Assembly (NCBI GenBank): GCA_964502465.1
Contig: CAZCWX010000616.1
Location: forward strand, 1-15,864
Reading direction: 5' to 3'
DNA: 15,864 nt
Source: CAZCWX01 sp964502465
GTDB lineage: Bacteria > Desulfobacterota > Binatia > Bin18
A program made the position numbers and the translations under genes. Below are positions 1 to 5,333 of this stretch, piece by piece. Under the pieces are notes generated by a model. That model ran no database searches. It saw only the letters and a program-made list of their open reading frames with translations, and had not been told where the DNA came from. How positions within the stretch are numbered: the first letter of the stretch is position 1; the number at the start of each line of letters is the position of its first letter.

Positions 1-2
1 AT

Positions 3-281
3 TCCTCACCCAGTCGGATTTCCAACCTTGGCTGCCCGGAACGATACGATCCTGTCCAGCATTTGCCGGTGGACAGTTCGCGGATCATGATCATTGCGGG
101 TGACCGGGACAGAGTGGTCCCCCCGCGGCAGATGGGCGAACTCCTCACTGTGGCGCGAACGCGGGGGGCGCGGGTTGTGCAGGATCCCGAGTTCGCCCAT
201 CCTTATCAGGATGCTGCTGCGGAGACGCACAGGCGTAGACTTGGCGAGGTGGCAGCATTTCTGCTGCCCGCACCGGAGTAG
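3..281 (+). CDS. alpha/beta-hydrolase, C-terminal part (5' end outside window)
   Basis: The frame is open from the left edge of the window to TAG at 279-281, giving 92 residues of a protein whose start lies upstream. The segment IMIIAGDRDRVVPP is the classic alpha/beta-hydrolase strand followed by the acid of the catalytic triad (Asp of GDRD). About 35 residues later, EFAHPYQD places a His where the triad base belongs. The nucleophile elbow (GxSxG) would lie outside the window, so substrate class cannot be judged. A TTG at 63 could be mistaken for a start, but the upstream codons (ERYDPVQHLPV) read as continuous protein. A perfect hairpin follows the stop directly. Confidence 0.75.
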   Translation, partial: SSPSRISNLGCPERYDPVQHLPVDSSRIMIIAGDRDRVVPPRQMGELLTVARTRGARVVQDPEFAHPYQDAAAETHRRRLGEVAAFLLPAPE

Positions 282-282
282 G

Positions 283-297
283 GGCAAAGCATTTGCC
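283..297 (+). terminator. perfect 6-bp stem hairpin just after the hydrolase stop
   Basis: GGCAAA-gca-TTTGCC is a perfect inverted repeat starting two bases after the stop codon. No T-run follows (AACCGAG), so it is not a canonical intrinsic terminator; it may be a 3'-end stabilising hairpin or chance. Confidence 0.3.
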
Positions 298-344
298 AAC
301 CGAGTGTACACAGGTCGGGTGACCTCGTCACAAAGGCTTCGTCC

Positions 345-599
345 CTACTTTATCCATTGTGGAACGCGGTGTGCCTGAGCAATCTCTGGGGCGGACGTGG
401 CGACGACCTGTCGCCACAGAGCGCTAGTCGTCACCCGCTCAAAGATCCGGAGAAAGGCATCAATCTCTATAATCGTCGAGTGTGGAATAAGATGCGGCAA
501 CGGCACGACAGAGAAGGCTTGCGGAACCTCAGGCATGCCCGCTGCGATAAGGGCAGTGAAGAATTCGTCTGGACGGCTATACAAGGGAAAGCGATTCAT
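345..599 (-). CDS. hypothetical protein or gene remnant (84 aa)
   Basis: The minus-strand frame from ATG at 599 to TAG at 345 encodes 84 residues beginning MNRFPLYSRPDEFF. It has a protein-like alternation of hydrophobic and charged residues, including PHLIPHSTIIEIDAFLRIFE. I do not recognise the family. The frame stays open further upstream to 701, but that part (MRRQRPSFLFLTRDQEF) looks less protein-like, so ATG 599 is preferred, with a weak GCAGG about seven bases upstream. The opposite-strand frame over the same bases is Arg/Cys-rich and less convincing. It could be the 3' remnant of a larger gene, since nothing around it forms an operon. Confidence 0.35.
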   Translation of the reverse strand: MNRFPLYSRPDEFFTALIAAGMPEVPQAFSVVPLPHLIPHSTIIEIDAFLRIFERVTTSALWRQVVATSAPEIAQAHRVPQWIK

Positions 600-750
600 G
601 AACTGCACCTGCCTGCTGACTGTGTGTTTGCGGCGGCGATCCGCTATGGGGAACTCCTGATCCCTCGTGAGGAAGAGAAAAGAGGGCCTCTGACGCCTCA
701 CAGAGCTGGCAGTCTGTATCCTGGATTTTCCTGTTTTTGCGCCCTGAGCA

Positions 751-828
751 TTAGCGCGTTGCAGTGAACAGGAGTAGATAGGCGATGCCTAAAACGAAGG
801 TTGCTGTGATGGCATCAAAAACTTCCAT
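751..828 (-). CDS. possible 25-aa single-pass membrane peptide
   Basis: ATG at 828 opens a 25-codon frame, MEVFDAITATFVLGIAYLLL followed by FTATR and TAA. It has one predicted membrane helix and a basic end. A run of eight G (minus strand) sits five bases before the ATG and would act as the ribosome binding site. Size and layout recall KdpF-type small subunits, but no kdpA follows and the conserved C-terminal Pro-Glu-x-Phe of KdpF is absent, so I do not assign that name. It lies 45 bases downstream of the YgaP-like frame on the same strand. Confidence 0.35.
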   Translation of the reverse strand: MEVFDAITATFVLGIAYLLLFTATR

Positions 829-872
829 TGCGACCCCCCCCTTTTGGTACCGGCATACGGTTGCTCGGCTCA

Positions 873-1031
873 TTATGGATCTGCAACTAATGTGCCAGGA
901 AACATCAACAACGCCGGCAGGAAGGCTCGGAAATCGATAAACTTCTTCGTCGTCCGGGTGTGGGCAAAAGTCAGCCCACTGGCCACCACCAAGGCGCAGA
1001 AGAGTTGCAGCGCCTCCCGACGACCGGTCAT
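873..1031 (-). pseudogene. YgaP-like transmembrane domain (DUF2892) remnant, 52 aa
   Basis: Minus-strand frame from ATG 1031 to TAA 873. It begins MTGRREALQLFCALVVASGL and carries a second hydrophobic stretch, FRAFLPALLMFPGTLVADP. The two-helix layout and the A-F-x-x-A-x-L pattern resemble the YgaP-like membrane domain (DUF2892), whose usual ending is a Cys-Pro plus a short basic tail. Here the frame stops at DP, while a neighbouring frame continues with a CRSIMSRATV-like tail, as if a frameshift had broken the end. There is no clear ribosome binding site. The family call is by eye and tentative. Confidence 0.35.
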
Positions 1032-1048
1032 CCTGACTCGGAGCTACA

Positions 1049-1273
1049 ATGAACACCGAGGAACGGATCGTAGAGTTTTTCAGAAGGAACCGGGGTCAAG
1101 ATATCTGCGACGCCTGCCTCGCGTCTCATCTCCAGCTTGGAAGCGGTAAGAACGCGACCATGGCGCGCAATACCACTGCCGTTTTAGGCGCGGTCCACGA
1201 GATCTTTGCTCGGAACACCGGACAATGTCCAAGATGCGGCAAGACGAGGCTCGTCACTCGCTGGCGATCATAA
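1049..1273 (+). CDS. small protein with two CxxC pairs (putative zinc-binding)
   Basis: A 74-residue protein begins at ATG 1049, with GGAG five bases upstream (1040-1043). It has two cysteine pairs, CDAC at residues 20-23 and CPRC at 60-63, the latter within CPRCGKTRLVTRW, a zinc-ribbon-like knuckle. The N-terminal half (TEERIVEFFRRNRGQ) is helical and charged and could form a small winged-helix or DNA-contact unit. I do not recognise a named family. It stands alone, about 190 bases ahead of the toxin-antitoxin pair. The complementary frame across it (minus strand, 1126-1392) lacks a ribosome binding site and is judged a shadow. Confidence 0.6.
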   Translation: MNTEERIVEFFRRNRGQDICDACLASHLQLGSGKNATMARNTTAVLGAVHEIFARNTGQCPRCGKTRLVTRWRS

Positions 1274-1311
1274 CTTCGGCAATCTGCACGGCGGGTAAAG
1301 CAGACCACAAG

Positions 1312-1352
1312 CCGTAGCTCCTCGGTAGCATCCGTGGTGGCAAAGGCTACGG
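1312..1352. repeat. imperfect palindromic segment upstream of the vapBC-like pair
   Basis: CCGTAGC (1312-1318) and GCTACGG (1346-1352) form a 7-bp stem. An alternative stem, ATCCGT (1330-1335) with ACGGAT (1349-1354), overlaps it. The segment lies roughly midway between the stop of the CxxC gene and ATTGGGC at 1381, so it might be a decayed attC. The outer arms do not pair convincingly. The rest of the 1274-1463 gap shows no gene. Confidence 0.25.
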
Positions 1353-1463
1353 ATACGAGTTCTTGGCCAGTATAAGAAGCATTGGGCGGCATGATATCCG
1401 TTCTCTCATCATTCTATGCTAAGCTCGCAAGCAGTTTGATGCGTTTACAGAAGAGGAAATGCT

Positions 1464-1694
1464 ATGACTCTTGAGGAAGCAGTTGTTGCGAAGCTGCAAC
1501 AGTTGCCAGAAAACGAACGAGAGAAGCTCCTACTCGCAATTGATGAATGGATCACGCAACACCGCACGGCTGACACGAGAGATATCCAACAAGCAACAGC
1601 GGCTGTCCAGAACACCTGGGCTACTGTGACTCTCGATCAGCAGACGCTACGCTGGGTCGCTGAAGACAAAGAGCTGGAATATGATCTTGGCTGA
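1464..1694 (+). CDS. antitoxin of a PIN-domain toxin-antitoxin pair
   Basis: A 76-residue acidic protein with AGAGGA seven bases before the ATG. The first 30 residues (MTLEEAVVAKLQQLPENERE...) match the helical pattern of DUF2281-like antitoxins found ahead of PIN toxins. The C-terminal WVAEDKELEYDLG is an acidic tail of the kind that wraps the toxin. The gene overlaps the toxin start by 14 bases, the usual translational coupling that keeps antitoxin in excess. It should neutralise the partner RNase and probably represses its own promoter, although no clear operator is visible upstream. Only the neighbour and the motif pattern support the assignment; there is no recognisable ribbon-helix-helix or AbrB fold. 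Confidence 0.7.
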   Translation: MTLEEAVVAKLQQLPENEREKLLLAIDEWITQHRTADTRDIQQATAAVQNTWATVTLDQQTLRWVAEDKELEYDLG

Positions 1695-2196
1695 CTTGCG
1701 GGACGGCGACCGCGTGTTCATCGACGCCAACATTTTCATCTATCACTTCGGTGGACGCTCACCGGACTGTAAAGCCTTTCTGGAGCGTTGCGCACGGCGC
1801 GAGCTGCTCGGCTACACGTCCACCCCGATCCTTGCCGAAGTGCTGCACCGCAGAATGGTTGCTGAAGCGATCGCAAAAGGGCTTGTCACCGCCAGAACTG
1901 CGGTGCGGAAGCTGGGGGAAACGCCGGAATTGGTCAAACAACTCACACAGTATCAAGAAGATGTGAATAAAATTCCCCAGATGAACCTCATCATTCTCAT
2001 TCTCACGCTAGACATTGTGAAGGCAAGTGCGGAGATTCGGAAGGACGAGGGATTGCTGACGAACGATTCTTTTGTTGTTGCCTTTATGCATGAACAGGGG
2101 CTTACGAAACTGGCAACCGCGAATGGAGACTTCGACCGGGTAGGCGGTATTGAAGTCCACAAACCGACGGATCTTGACGGAGAAGATGCCCCCTGA
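1681..2196 (+). CDS. VapC-like PIN-domain ribonuclease toxin
   Basis: A 171-residue PIN-domain protein. The acidic metal-binding residues are visible: Asp15 in FIDANIFIYHF, Glu53 in STPILAEVLHRR, Asp129 in LLTNDSFVVA, and Asp150/Asp152 in ATANGDFDRV. This is the complete set expected of an active Mg-dependent RNase of the VapC type; members cleave tRNA or rRNA and halt translation. The first ATG overlaps the antitoxin end, with a weak GAG-containing site upstream. The gene is followed 40 bases later by an attC-like site, so the pair looks like an integron cassette. The target RNA cannot be read from sequence. Confidence 0.87.
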   Translation: MILADLRDGDRVFIDANIFIYHFGGRSPDCKAFLERCARRELLGYTSTPILAEVLHRRMVAEAIAKGLVTARTAVRKLGETPELVKQLTQYQEDVNKIPQMNLIILILTLDIVKASAEIRKDEGLLTNDSFVVAFMHEQGLTKLATANGDFDRVGGIEVHKPTDLDGEDAP

Positions 2197-2236
2197 GAAT
2201 CACCTCGTATGACCAAAGGCCAATGCTAGGGTTGCC

Positions 2237-2300
2237 GCCCAACACAGGCTTGCAGGCCGACGCTCGCTCCGCTCGCGCGGCTGAAGCCTCAGCGTTAGCC
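2237..2300 (+). other. attC-like integron recombination site (attC1, 64 bp)
   Basis: The left end GCCCAAC (2237-2243) fits RYYYAAC and the right end GTTAGCC (2294-2300) fits the GTT core. Between them is an imperfect palindrome: AGGCTT (2246-2251) pairs with AAGCCT (2284-2289), CAG (2253-2255) with CTG (2281-2283), CCG (2257-2259) with CGG (2278-2280) and CGC (2261-2263) with GCG (2275-2277). G2252, G2256 and A2260 are left unpaired. Bulged bases on one arm are the hallmark of attC, where the folded single strand is the integrase substrate. It lies 40 bases after the toxin stop in the orientation expected for a cassette. Left and right ends mismatch at two positions, as expected when the last six bases come from the next cassette. 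Confidence 0.8.
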
Positions 2301-2368
2301 GTCGCAATACCCTTTACGTGGAGATAGACTTGGACATACACTCCTCATGGAGAAAGGAGGTCTCTGCA

Positions 2369-2680
2369 GTGCTGAGCGAAACGCGCTACGAACACATCAT
2401 GCTTGACGAGGCGTACGTGCCACTAATTGCGGGGACGCGCGTGAAAGTCATTGAACTTGTGCTGGATCATCTTGCCTATGGCTGGAGCCCGGAAGAGTTA
2501 CATTTTCAACATCCCCATCTGACGATGGGACAGATCTACTCGGCGCTGGCGTATTATTGGGATCATAAAGCCGAGCTTGACCGAGACATGGAACGACGGC
2601 TACAGCGTGTGGACCAGTTGCAACAAACCTCGCCTTCCTCTCCCCTGGTAGAGCGGCTGAAGGCCCGAAGGCTGAGCTGA
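2369..2680 (+). CDS. DUF433-family antitoxin
   Basis: The start is taken as GTG 2369 because AGGAGG lies at 2355-2360 with eight bases of spacing. The frame is open to a GTG at 2318, but that has no ribosome binding site. The 103-residue product has the DUF433 core: YVPLIAGTRVKVIELVLDHLAYGWSPEELHFQHPHLTMGQIYSALAYYWDH, given here in outline only as a small helix-turn-helix fold near residues 14-66. A basic, Gln/Ser-rich tail extends to residue 103. DUF433 proteins are usually paired with PIN-like DUF5615 proteins and are regarded as antitoxin and DNA-binding repressor. Its stop overlaps the partner's start (TGATG). Confidence 0.8.
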   Translation: MLSETRYEHIMLDEAYVPLIAGTRVKVIELVLDHLAYGWSPEELHFQHPHLTMGQIYSALAYYWDHKAELDRDMERRLQRVDQLQQTSPSSPLVERLKARRLS

Positions 2681-3057
2681 TGCCCCTTGCCTTTTACATG
2701 GATCAGCACGTTCCCTGCGCGATCACTGTAGGACTCCGGCTCCGTGGCGTAGAGGTACTCACTGCCTACGAAGACGGTGCAGGTGAACTTGAGGATGTAA
2801 AACTACTGGATCGAGCTAGTCAATTGGAGCGCGTACTGTTCACCCGCGACGACGATCTCTTAGCCGAGGCGACGAAACGACACAGAGGAGGCCTCCCGTT
2901 CTACGGCATTGTGCATGCCCATCAACTCCGCGTGTCGATAGGGAGATGTGTAGAAGATTTAGAACTGATTGCAAAAGCCGGAGAACCCGCGGATCTGATG
3001 GATCAGGTCATCTTCTTACCGTTCGGGAAGCGAGAAGCACGGCTCCGGTTAACATAA
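2680..3057 (+). CDS. DUF5615 PIN-like nuclease, putative toxin
   Basis: A 125-residue protein starting at ATG 2680, which shares one base with the antitoxin's TGA. The N-terminal FYMDQHVP (Asp8) and LFTRDDDLL (Asp57-59) are the acidic clusters typical of DUF5615 (Mut7-C/PIN-like) proteins. The GVEVLTAYEDG segment between them is also family-like. It is the likely toxin of the cassette, a metal-dependent RNase by analogy; few members have been tested, so activity is inferred. The last codons of the gene fall inside the left end of attC2, a normal cassette economy. Confidence 0.78.
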   Translation: MPLAFYMDQHVPCAITVGLRLRGVEVLTAYEDGAGELEDVKLLDRASQLERVLFTRDDDLLAEATKRHRGGLPFYGIVHAHQLRVSIGRCVEDLELIAKAGEPADLMDQVIFLPFGKREARLRLT

Positions 3058-3145
3058 TGCGCCGCCGCATCGTCGCCCGGTGGCGGTTCCTGCTGAACCT
3101 GAACGGCCACGCTTGGGCGGCTCGCGGTGCGCTGGACCGTTAGCC
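3047..3145 (+). other. attC-like integron recombination site (attC2, 99 bp)
   Basis: The left end GGTTAAC (3047-3053) and right end GTTAGCC (3139-3145) are complementary apart from one G-T wobble. Inside, GCGC (3059-3062) pairs with GCGC (3129-3132), CCGC (3065-3068) with GCGG (3124-3127), CGCCC (3074-3078) with GGGCG (3115-3119), GTGGC (3080-3084) with GCCAC (3106-3110), and GGTTC (3085-3089) with GAACC (3095-3099), leaving a CTGCT loop. Small bulges interrupt the stem. The site shares its last bases, CGTTAGCC, with attC1 but is longer and unrelated inside, as attC sites in one array often are. Confidence 0.75.
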
Positions 3146-3215
3146 AGTCACGATGACTTACGTGCTCACTACGGATTCTGAAATTTCCTTCCGGTCACAC
3201 TAAAGGACACGGTTG

Positions 3216-3232
3216 CCCGTTTGACAAACGGG
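3216..3232. promoter_or_regulatory. 17-bp perfect palindrome over the -35 box (putative operator)
   Basis: CCCGTTT-GAC-AAACGGG is a perfect inverted repeat with a three-base centre. It contains the TTGACA -35 hexamer of the cyclase promoter, so a dimeric regulator bound here would block RNA polymerase. No regulator gene is adjacent. It could also form a hairpin, but it lies upstream of the predicted transcript start. Confidence 0.5.
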
Positions 3233-3250
3233 GAAAGCCAGGAGGATAAT
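3221..3250 (+). promoter_or_regulatory. sigma-70-type promoter of the cyclase fragment
   Basis: A consensus -35 TTGACA (3221-3226) and a -10 GATAAT (3245-3250, five of six consensus) are separated by 18 bases. Transcription would begin near 3257, giving a leader of about 15 bases with GAGAGG (3261-3266) five bases before ATG 3272. It is the best promoter by eye in the window and now drives only gene remnants and possibly ldhA downstream. Confidence 0.6.
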
Positions 3251-3271
3251 CGCTCGTGGTGAGAGGTGACT

Positions 3272-3523
3272 ATGGAACGTAAACTCACGGCGATTCTCAG
3301 TGCCGATGTCAAAGGCTACAGCCGTCTCATGGGTGAAGATGAGGCGGCAGCTCTCCGTACCTTGAGCACCTACCGGGAAGTGATGAGCGCTCTTATCCGG
3401 CAACACCACGGTCGTCTGGTCGACTCCCCCGGCGATAACCTCCTGGCGGAGTTTGCCAGTACGGTGGATGCCGTACAGTGTGCAGTGGCGATCCAGCAAG
3501 ACCTCAGAATCAGAAACATTTGA
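3272..3523 (+). pseudogene. class III adenylate/guanylate cyclase, N-terminal fragment
   Basis: MERKLTAILSADVKGYSRLM begins the widespread bacterial class III cyclase homology domain. The two metal-binding aspartates are present at Asp12 (SADVKGYS) and Asp55 (DSPGDNLLAEF). The frame then runs to residue ~80 (IQQDLRIRN) and stops at TGA. The family needs about another 100 residues for the catalytic domain (transition-state Arg/Asn, nucleotide-specifying residues) plus C-terminal domains, all absent. ATG 3272 is chosen over GTG 3266 because GAGAGG gives the right spacing. It is probably non-functional; homology is lost near 3510-3518, where sequence from another gene begins. Confidence 0.85.
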
Positions 3524-3563
3524 TGATCAAATTCTGCAACTGCGGGCGAGGGTTTGTGGATGA
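3506..3563 (+). pseudogene. C-terminal tail of an unknown gene, ATGA-coupled to the next fragment
   Basis: In a different frame from the cyclase, the bases near the junction read ...ETFDDQILQLRARVCG and then TGA at 3561-3563. This overlaps the ATG of the thioredoxin-like fragment (ATGA). That is how the last codons of an upstream operon neighbour would look if only its tail survived. The exact left boundary is not visible. Confidence 0.3.
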
Positions 3564-3805
3564 ACCGTATCCTGGGTCTGATACTGCTCCCCTTGCTGAT
3601 CTCGATCCATGCCCGGGCCGATGAGGTCCTGACGCTTTATGTGTTCACCAGCCAGGACTGTGCGCATTGCGAGGCTCAGAGGCCTTTCCTTCAGTCCCTG
3701 GCCGAGCATCACCTGGAAGTGACCATGCGGACATTCGAGGTTTTGCGAACGGCACGCCATCATGACCGGTTTCGGACCATGGCGCTGGCGCACGGTGTCG
3801 ATGGT
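3560..3805 (+). pseudogene. exported thioredoxin-like protein, N-terminal fragment
   Basis: ATG 3560 follows GCGAGGG at 3546-3552. Residues 1-20 (MNRILGLILLPLLISIHARA) are a signal peptide with an A-x-A cleavage site. The next residues, LTLYVFTSQDCAHCEAQRPF, are the beta-strand and CxxC redox motif (Cys34, Cys37) of a thioredoxin fold. Protein-like sequence ends near residue 82 (LAHGVDG); the frame then drifts out of phase through NfeD-derived sequence to TGA at 3907. The conserved cis-Pro and final strands of the fold are missing. In an intact form it would act in the periplasm on disulfides. Confidence 0.7.
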
Positions 3806-4005
3806 GGGTTATCGGACTTGCGCTCCTCGCCACCGTCGTATTCAGTGAGCCGGTGCCCGCCCAAACTGCCCGGCCAGTTGTTTATGTGGTGCCGATCGCA
3901 GGGGTGATCGACCTGGGGCCTGCTCCCTTTGTCAGGCGCGTGCTGGAGGAGGCGGCTGGCGCGAACGCTATGGCGGTCGTTCTGGAAGTCAACACCTTCG
4001 GGGGC
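3805..4005 (+). pseudogene. NfeD-type membrane serine protease, N-terminal fragment
   Basis: In a frame without its own start codon, WVIGLALLATVVFSEPVPA is the signal/membrane segment. ARPVVYVVPIAGVIDLGPAP, a helix, and AVVLEVNTFGG follow as the opening of the ClpP-like protease domain of NfeD (clan SK). Family members continue with GxVDAA and the catalytic Ser/Lys region; here homology stops right after NTFGG. The sequence that follows, 4006-4185, is not recognisable as protein on either strand, although a minus-strand frame from 4113 opens with an AAGGA site. The NfeD frame happens to remain open into ldhA. Confidence 0.75.
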
Positions 4006-4185
4006 CACGCGGCCTGCCATTGCCGCCAGCAACGACACCTGTCTCGACTCGTCGGCGAGCGCGTTCGCGTCTGGGTAGCCTGCGGGACGTGCGCCCGTGG
4101 CTTTTGTCCTCATGACGATCCTTGGTCCCTGCTGTGCCCTGGAGTCCCTGGATCCCCCACGCTAAAGTTCCATGGGAGGGTTATT

Positions 4186-5196
4186 ATGAAAGTGGCAGTG
4201 TTTAGCACGAAGCCCTACGATCAAAAATTCCTGCGCGCCGCGAACACTCCTTACCGGCACGAGCTCGTTTTCTTTGAACCCCGACTGACACGTGAGACCA
4301 GCCCGCTGGCAACGGACTTCCCGGCGGTCTGCGCGTTCGTGAACGATCAGCTCGATGCTGCGGTGTTACACACCCTCGCCCGACAAGGGACCCGGTTGCT
4401 CGCACTGCGCTGTGCAGGATTTAACCATGTGGATCTCGCGGCTGCGCACGAAGTCGGGCTCACGGTGGTGCGTGTCCCGGCCTATTCGCCCTACGCCGTC
4501 GCCGAACACACGATCGCCCTCATCCTCGCACTGAACCGGAAGATTCACCGCGCGTACGCACGGGTGCGGGAAGGTAACTTCTCCCTCGACGGCTTACTCG
4601 GTTTCGACCTGCATGGCCGCACGGTCGGTATTATTGGTACAGGCAAGATTGGCACAGGAGTCGCCCGTATTCTCCAGGGATTTGGCTGTGCCCTCCGGGC
4701 CTTTGATCTGTTTCCCCACCCTGAGTGCGAAGCCCTCGGGGTCCAATATGTGACGCTGCCTGAGCTGTTCGCGGCCGCCGATATTGTCACCCTCCATTGT
4801 CCCCTGACGCCAGAGACTCAGAACCTGATCAGTGCACAGGCACTGCAGCACATGAAACCTGGGGTGATGTTGATCAATACTAGCCGGGGAGCGCTGATTG
4901 ACACACGGGCAGTCATCAACGCCTTGAAGTCTGGCAAGATTGGCACCCTGGGGTTGGATGTTTATGAGGAAGAAGCCGACCTGTTCTTCGAGGACTTGTC
5001 GAACCAGGTCATTCACGATGACGTTTTTTCTCGCTTGCTGACCTTCCCCAACGTCCTGATCACCGGCCATCAAGGCTTTTTCACCCAAGAGGCCTTACAA
5101 AACATCGCCGAGACAACCCTCGCCAACATCGCCGACTTTGCACAAGGTCGGGAGTGTACCAATAGGATTACGAGCGAGCGGCTGGGCAGGGAATAG
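4186..5196 (+). CDS. ldhA: D-lactate dehydrogenase (2-hydroxyacid dehydrogenase family)
   Basis: A 336-residue NAD-dependent enzyme that interconverts pyruvate and D-lactate in the cytoplasm; E. coli LdhA has 329 residues. GTGKIG at 151-156 is the dinucleotide loop, with Asp174 at the end of the next strand as NAD selector. The catalytic set is complete: Arg234 (NTSRGALID), Glu263 (DVYEEEADLFFED) and His295 (TGHQGFF). EEADLFFED is a mark of the D-LDH rather than the glycerate branch. The start is ATG 4186, with GGGAGGG at 4174-4180. The frame is open far upstream, but that part is an NfeD remnant. The gene converges on mgtE. It is the only intact gene in this damaged stretch, apparently sparing fermentative redox balancing. 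Confidence 0.9.
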   Translation: MKVAVFSTKPYDQKFLRAANTPYRHELVFFEPRLTRETSPLATDFPAVCAFVNDQLDAAVLHTLARQGTRLLALRCAGFNHVDLAAAHEVGLTVVRVPAYSPYAVAEHTIALILALNRKIHRAYARVREGNFSLDGLLGFDLHGRTVGIIGTGKIGTGVARILQGFGCALRAFDLFPHPECEALGVQYVTLPELFAAADIVTLHCPLTPETQNLISAQALQHMKPGVMLINTSRGALIDTRAVINALKSGKIGTLGLDVYEEEADLFFEDLSNQVIHDDVFSRLLTFPNVLITGHQGFFTQEALQNIAETTLANIADFAQGRECTNRITSERLGRE

Positions 5197-5317
5197 AAGA
5201 AGTAGTGCTCTTCTCTACCGTATCACTCGTCTGGTCTATGTTCGAATGAAACAGTGCAGGGGTCGGAGTGGATAGAGTGTCATGCTGTCTCCTCACAGGG
5301 GTGCTCTGGTACAGGCA

Positions 5318-5333
5318 GGAGCATCTATGCTCC
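5318..5333. terminator. palindrome across the mgtE stop codon
   Basis: GGAGCAT-CT-ATGCTCC is a perfect 7-bp inverted repeat containing the mgtE stop (5325-5327). It lies in the 128-base convergent gap between ldhA and mgtE and could end transcripts from either side, but neither side has a T-run. The rest of the gap shows nothing. Confidence 0.3.

Larger units (their letters stand above)
2295..3139 (+). mobile_element. integron gene cassette carrying a DUF433/DUF5615 toxin-antitoxin pair
   Basis: Defined by the cleavage points (G^TT) of the two attC-like sites. It contains two overlapping genes and little else, with its attC at the 3' end, as in a canonical cassette. The cassette's first bases TTAGCC would, in the excised circle, pair with GGTTAAC at the left of its own attC (3047-3053) with only one G-T wobble, which supports these boundaries. 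No integrase gene lies in the window. Confidence 0.7.

Noticed and set aside
357..767. 136-codon plus-strand open frame
   Set aside because: Arg/Cys/His-rich with no motif or ribosome site; the minus strand over the same bases reads more like protein, so I left this out.
3760..4113. Minus-strand frame opening with MRTKATGARPAGYPDANALA behind an AAGGA site
   Set aside because: After about 37 residues it runs antisense to clear NfeD and thioredoxin sequence; the first part may be a stray gene head but matches nothing I recognise.
5318..5333. Perfect palindrome at the mgtE stop as a strong bidirectional intrinsic terminator
   Set aside because: Neither flank has a T-run, so I kept it only as a weak terminator-like feature.
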